Source of the DNA: Caldifarciminota bacterium
Lineage (GTDB): Bacteria > Hydrothermota > Hydrothermia > B15-G9 > DRBW01
DNA length: 8,393 nucleotides
Assembly: GCA_011042705.1 (NCBI GenBank)
Contig: DRBW01000157.1
Location: 1 to 8,393 of the forward strand
Direction: 5' to 3'
Position numbers and translations under genes: made by a program
The notes under the pieces: model-generated
Seen by the model: the letters and a program-made list of their open reading frames with translations, nothing else
Databases searched by the model: none
Told to the model about the DNA's origin: nothing
In this document: positions 5,322-8,393 of the stretch, piece by piece
How positions within the stretch are numbered: position 1 is the first letter of the stretch
Layout of the letters: each line of letters opens with the position of its first letter

Positions 5322-6670
5322 AACTGCTTGAAAAGATCGAGCAAGCTCGCAGGGAATTCTCGCTTTTCGAAAGGGGGGACAGGATTCTCCTCGCCGTCTC
5401 AGGAGGCCCTGATTCAGTCTTCCTTCTCCATGCACTGTTAGAGCTGAGAGGAAAATACGGCCTCGAGCTTGCTGTGGCCCATTTCAACCACATGCTCCGA
5501 GGAGAGGAATCCGATGCCGACGAAAGATTTGTGGCCGAGCTGGCGAAAGGAAAAGGCCTACCCTTTTTCTCTGAGAGAAAAGACGTGCTCGAATTTTCCA
5601 GGAGAGAAAAGCTCAATCTCGAGGACGCCGCGAGGAAACTCAGATACGATTTCCTGGAACGGGCCCTCGAAGGGTGGCGTGGAGACCTCATCGCCACAGG
5701 GCACACCCTATCCGACAACGCGGAAACGGTCTTCCTGAACCTCCTCAGGGGAAGTGACCTCAAGGGGATCTCGGGTATAAGGCCTAAAAGAGGCAAAATC
5801 ATACGTCCACTGATAACCCTATCCCGGGAGGAGATACTCGAATATCTGGATACCGCCCGAATTCCCTACAGGGTCGACAGGACAAATCTGGACATCACCT
5901 GTAACAGAAATTTCCTGAGAAACCGCGTATTCCCGATTCTCAAAGAGAGGTTCGGGGATTTCGAGAGCAGGGTCACATATGCCTCTTTTCTCTTTCAGGA
6001 GGAGGCGGATTTCCTGGCCTCTCTCGCGCGGGAGCTCATAGCGAAGGCGAGGAAGGCCTCCTTCCCCGACGAGATCCTGCTCGATCGGGAGGCCCTCAGA
6101 AAAGCTGAACAGGTCCTGGTGAGATGGGCACTACACGAGCTCACCGGTTCGGGCCACAGGCCGATAAAAGACCTGATCGGGCTTCTCGACAAAGAGGGAC
6201 GGATCAGTTTCGCCGAGGGGCTTAAAGCCGAAATCTCTATGGGAGAAGTCAGACTCTACAGGAAAGAAAAAGCCCTCCAGAAGACATGCCGGCTTGAGAC
6301 GGGAACCTGTGAATTCCCCGAGATAAATGCCCTCTTTACCGTGGAAAAAACAGAAAAAAGAGGAAAAAACACGCTTTTTACTGTATACTTTGGAAGCAAT
6401 CAGGTGGAACCGCCCTTTCTGGTGAGGAGGAGAAAAAGGGGCGATCGTATCAGGACGAAGGCTGGCACCAGAAAATTGAAAGACCTCTTTATAGACAGAA
6501 AAATTCCCAGATGGAGGAGGGACCTGATCCCCGTGGTAGAAGACAAAAGGGGAATAATATGGGTCGCCGGCGTTCAAAGGGCCTGGATGCCCGATGAGGG
6601 AAAGGAACCATACTTTAAAATGGAGGTTAGGAAAAATGACCCCCGTGCCTTCTGGATTTATGATATCTGA
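5312..6670 (+). CDS. tilS: tRNA(Ile)-lysidine synthetase
   Basis: TilS modifies C34 of the CAU-anticodon tRNA-Ile to lysidine with ATP and lysine, so that it reads AUA, a codon used often in this window. The 452-residue product has the N-terminal PP-loop SGGPDS at 30-35, HFNHMLRGEESDAD at 57-70, GHTLSDNAETVFLNLLRGSDLKGISGI at about 130-156, and the RNRVFPIL block at 204-210. A mid-protein helical region follows, then the C-terminal TilS domain (PPFLVRRRKRGDRI from about 367 and KLKDLFIDRKIPRWRRDLIPVV at about 388-409), as in full-length enzymes such as those of E. coli and Bacillus. No alternative in-frame start fits better than the ATG at 5312, although it has no Shine-Dalgarno site. The gene runs 35 nt into hpt. 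The region around residues 340-360 is Lys-rich, encoded by three A6 runs, and looks poorly constrained. Confidence 0.95.
   Translation: MLQELLEKIEQARREFSLFERGDRILLAVSGGPDSVFLLHALLELRGKYGLELAVAHFNHMLRGEESDADERFVAELAKGKGLPFFSERKDVLEFSRREKLNLEDAARKLRYDFLERALEGWRGDLIATGHTLSDNAETVFLNLLRGSDLKGISGIRPKRGKIIRPLITLSREEILEYLDTARIPYRVDRTNLDITCNRNFLRNRVFPILKERFGDFESRVTYASFLFQEEADFLASLARELIAKARKASFPDEILLDREALRKAEQVLVRWALHELTGSGHRPIKDLIGLLDKEGRISFAEGLKAEISMGEVRLYRKEKALQKTCRLETGTCEFPEINALFTVEKTEKRGKNTLFTVYFGSNQVEPPFLVRRRKRGDRIRTKAGTRKLKDLFIDRKIPRWRRDLIPVVEDKRGIIWVAGVQRAWMPDEGKEPYFKMEVRKNDPRAFWIYDI
6622..6626 (+). promoter_or_regulatory. Shine-Dalgarno site that decides the hpt start
   Basis: GGAGG lies 9 nt before the ATG at 6636, inside the tilS coding sequence. 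The other in-frame starts at 6594 (giving 194 aa) and 6660 (172 aa) have no comparable site, so 6636 is preferred. Confidence 0.72.
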
Positions 6671-7178
6671 GGAAGAAATCAGGGCAAAGGTCAAAGAACT
6701 GGCTGGCAGGATAAACGCCGATTACAGGGGCAGATCCCCCCTGCTCGTCGGCATACTCAAAGGGGCCTTCATTTTCCTGGCCGATCTCATACGGGAGATA
6801 GACCTCCAGGTAGAGGTCGACTTCATCGCCACCTCCAGTTACGGGAGATCCACGGAATCCACGGGGATCGTCAAGATCATAAAGGACCTCAGCCAGAGCA
6901 TAACGGATAGAGATGTCCTTCTCGTCGAGGACATAGTTGACACCGGCCTCACTTTGAGATATCTATATAATCTCCTCCTGTCCAGGAATCCGAGGAGCCT
7001 TGAGATCTGCGTTCTTCTCGATAAAAAAGAAAGGAGAAGGGTTGAAGTACCCGTAAAATATGTGGGTTTTGAGGTTCCCGATCTATTCCTGGTGGGATAC
7101 GGGCTTGATTATGGTGAAAAATTCAGAGGCTTAAAATACATCCGGGCTCTGAGCCCGGAAGAGGTGAGAGGAGGATGA
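6636..7178 (+). CDS. hpt: Hypoxanthine(-guanine) phosphoribosyltransferase
   Basis: With the ATG at 6636 the product is 180 residues, the usual bacterial Hpt length. It converts hypoxanthine (and often guanine) plus PRPP to IMP (or GMP) in purine salvage. Visible family blocks are ISEEEIRAKVKELA near the N-terminus, VGILKGAFIFLADL, the flexible active-site loop SSYGRSTESTG, the PRPP-binding motif VLLVEDIVDTGLTL, and the base-binding C-terminal stretch VGFEVPDLFLVGYGLDYGE. All key residues appear intact. The gene starts inside the end of tilS and ends in a 4-nt overlap with ftsH, the conserved tilS-hpt-ftsH order. Together with purA upstream it makes the unit both a source and a sink of IMP. 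The base preference between hypoxanthine and guanine cannot be read from sequence. Confidence 0.95.
   Translation: MTPVPSGFMISEEEIRAKVKELAGRINADYRGRSPLLVGILKGAFIFLADLIREIDLQVEVDFIATSSYGRSTESTGIVKIIKDLSQSITDRDVLLVEDIVDTGLTLRYLYNLLLSRNPRSLEICVLLDKKERRRVEVPVKYVGFEVPDLFLVGYGLDYGEKFRGLKYIRALSPEEVRGG
7141..7159 (+). promoter_or_regulatory. 9-bp-arm palindrome just before the ftsH ribosome-binding site
   Basis: TCCGGGCTC (7141-7149) and GAGCCCGGA (7151-7159) are perfect inverted arms around a single T. As RNA it would form an 8-bp GC-rich stem with a 3-nt loop, ending one base before the GAGGTGA site of ftsH. No U run follows, so it is not a terminator. It lies in the last codons of hpt, a less conserved part of that protein. 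It could be a translational control hairpin, a processing site or a DNA operator. Confidence 0.6.
7161..7167 (+). promoter_or_regulatory. Strong ribosome-binding site of ftsH
   Basis: GAGGTGA is a perfect match to the anti-Shine-Dalgarno end of 16S rRNA and lies 7 nt before the ftsH ATG at 7175. It is one base downstream of the palindrome at 7141-7159. Confidence 0.8.
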
Positions 7179-8393
7179 AGGAAAAGAAGGACAGCTCAAA
7201 AAAAGACCTCTTCAGGACTCTGGGGGTCTGGTTGCTCCTGTTCCTCGGGGCACTGATGTTGCTCCAGTTTTTAAATACGGGAGGCGGGGAGAAAACCATT
7301 TCCTTCTCGGAGTTCAAGAGGGAGCTCGACAGGGGCAACGTGGACAGAGTAACCATAGTTGAGAAGGAGATAAAAGGCGTTTTCAAAGATCAGATCAATG
7401 TAGCTGGAGAACCCGTCTTGCGTTTTAAGACTTACCTTCCCTATGAGGACCCCGACCTGGTGAGGGAAATGGTCCAGAAGGGCGTGACCGTCGAATCCAG
7501 GAAAAAGCAGGTCTTCTGGGAGATAGCCCTGGGATACCTCCCATGGCTGATATTGCTGGTACTTTTCTGGATCTTCATGGCCCGACAATTCCAATCGGGC
7601 TCCAACAGGGCCTTTTCCTTCGGAAAAAGCAGGGTCAAGGTCCTTCAGGAGGACAGGCCCAAGGTCACTTTTGAGGACGTAGCCGGCGTGGAGGAGGCCA
7701 AAGAGGAACTGAAGGAGGTCATAGAGTTCCTCAAGAACCCGGAGAAATTCAGGAGGCTGGGCGCGAGAATCCCAAAGGGCGTCCTGCTCCTCGGCCCCCC
7801 CGGAACGGGAAAGACGCTCCTCGCGAGAGCAGTGGCCGGAGAGGCAGGGGTGCCCTTCCTATCCATCTCGGGATCCGACTTCGTCGAGCTCTTTGTGGGG
7901 GTGGGCGCCGCCAGGGTCAGGGACCTCTTCGAACAGGCGAAGCAACACGCTCCGTGCATAGTGTTCATCGATGAGATAGACGCGGTGGGAAGGCTCCGCG
8001 GGGCTGGACTCGGCGGAGGCCACGACGAGCGCGAGCAGACGCTCAATCAGCTCCTCGTGGAAATGGACGGCTTCGACACCTCCGAGGGAATAGTGGTCAT
8101 GGCGGCCACCAACAGGCCCGACATCCTGGATCCCGCCCTGCTCCGCCCCGGCCGTTTTGACAGGAGGATAGTTGTCGATAGGCCTGACGTGAAGGGCAGA
8201 GAGGCGATCCTGAGGATTCACGCCAGAAACGTGCCCCTGGCCGACGACGTGGACCTCGAGACCATAGCCAGAAGCACTCCCGGCTTCTCCGGCGCCGACC
8301 TGGCAAACCTCGTGAATGAGGCTGCCCTCCTCGCGGCCAGGGCCGGAAGATCTGAGGTAAAAATGGCTGACTTCGAGGAAGCCAAAGACAAGG
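7175..8393 (+). CDS. ftsH: ATP-dependent zinc metalloprotease FtsH, first 406 residues (cut by window edge)
   Basis: FtsH is a hexameric membrane AAA+ protease that degrades misfolded membrane proteins and selected regulators. The visible part has a short Lys-rich cytoplasmic start, a first membrane segment (about 15-33), a small extracytoplasmic domain (about 40-113), a second membrane segment (about 118-136), and then the AAA+ domain. That domain contains VTFEDVAGVEEAKEEL from 164, Walker A GPPGTGKT at 207-214, the FVGV pore loop at 240-243, Walker B IVFIDEID at 262-269, HDEREQTLNQLL at 283-294, and the second region of homology TNRPDILDPALLRPGRFDRR at 312-331 with both arginine fingers (R324, R327). 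The window ends before the HEXXH zinc-protease domain, so proteolytic competence cannot be judged. The start overlaps the hpt stop (ATGA). Confidence 0.97.
   Translation, partial: MKEKKDSSKKDLFRTLGVWLLLFLGALMLLQFLNTGGGEKTISFSEFKRELDRGNVDRVTIVEKEIKGVFKDQINVAGEPVLRFKTYLPYEDPDLVREMVQKGVTVESRKKQVFWEIALGYLPWLILLVLFWIFMARQFQSGSNRAFSFGKSRVKVLQEDRPKVTFEDVAGVEEAKEELKEVIEFLKNPEKFRRLGARIPKGVLLLGPPGTGKTLLARAVAGEAGVPFLSISGSDFVELFVGVGAARVRDLFEQAKQHAPCIVFIDEIDAVGRLRGAGLGGGHDEREQTLNQLLVEMDGFDTSEGIVVMAATNRPDILDPALLRPGRFDRRIVVDRPDVKGREAILRIHARNVPLADDVDLETIARSTPGFSGADLANLVNEAALLAARAGRSEVKMADFEEAKDK

Noticed and set aside
6354..6360. A AAA AAG slippery heptamer in tilS
   Set aside because: The heptamer is out of register with the tilS codons for a -1 shift, runs are only six A long, and the frame continues through a normal TilS C-terminal domain.
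6131..6694. Open frame of 187 codons on the minus strand
   Set aside because: It is antisense to the tilS C-terminal half and the hpt start. Its product has no recognisable motif.
7105..7137. TTGATT and TAAAAT as an ftsH promoter
   Set aside because: The spacer is 21 bp, too long for a usual sigma70 promoter, and the region is hpt coding sequence.
1..8393. tRNA, rRNA, CRISPR array, insertion sequence or attachment site
   Set aside because: Read on both strands, I saw no direct repeat arrays, transposase motifs, terminal inverted repeats or tRNA-like cloverleaf. Nearly all bases are taken by conserved genes.

Overview
The window is bacterial chromosome, gene-dense and free of mobile elements, repeats or RNA genes that I can recognise. 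It has eight protein genes in two divergent, tightly packed transcription units that share one 140-bp control region. Bacterial markers are the order tilS-hpt-ftsH (long conserved in Firmicutes and many other phyla), near-consensus sigma70 promoters and strong Shine-Dalgarno sites. Arg is mostly AGG/AGA, ATA is common for Ile, coding strands are purine-rich, and all six visible stop codons are TGA. This suggests a thermophilic or deep-branching, probably uncultured lineage. I cannot name the phylum from sequence alone.

Left unit (minus strand, read from 2133 down to 1): an SPFH/prohibitin-type membrane protein, then a UbiA-superfamily prenyltransferase that most resembles archaeal digeranylgeranylglyceryl phosphate (DGGGP) synthases, then the first 116 residues of a YfcE/MJ0936-type metallophosphoesterase cut by the window edge. 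Each junction is a 4-nt start/stop overlap, so the three are almost certainly co-translated. The theme is membrane organisation and isoprenoid lipid chemistry.

Control region (2134-2273): a minus-strand promoter (TTGAGA-17-TAGAAT) and a plus-strand promoter (TTGACA-17-TAATAT) lie back to back, with a short dyad (AGTTC-N4-GAACT) between their -35 boxes.

Right unit (plus strand, 2274 to the end): a long-chain acyl-CoA ligase, purA, tilS, hpt and the first 406 residues of ftsH. Ligase/purA and hpt/ftsH overlap by 4 nt, tilS/hpt by 35 nt, and only purA/tilS has a gap (42 nt). The unit joins fatty-acid activation, IMP supply and use (Hpt makes IMP, PurA consumes it), the tRNA-Ile2 lysidine modification and the membrane AAA+ protease FtsH.

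Most of this is housekeeping. The points worth a second look are the DGGGP-synthase-like enzyme coupled to an SPFH scaffold, a PurA that breaks both family signature patterns by Arg substitutions, a 9-bp-arm palindrome directly before the ftsH ribosome-binding site, and a tilS start with no Shine-Dalgarno site that sits inside a hairpin. I found no clear evidence of a wholly new system.
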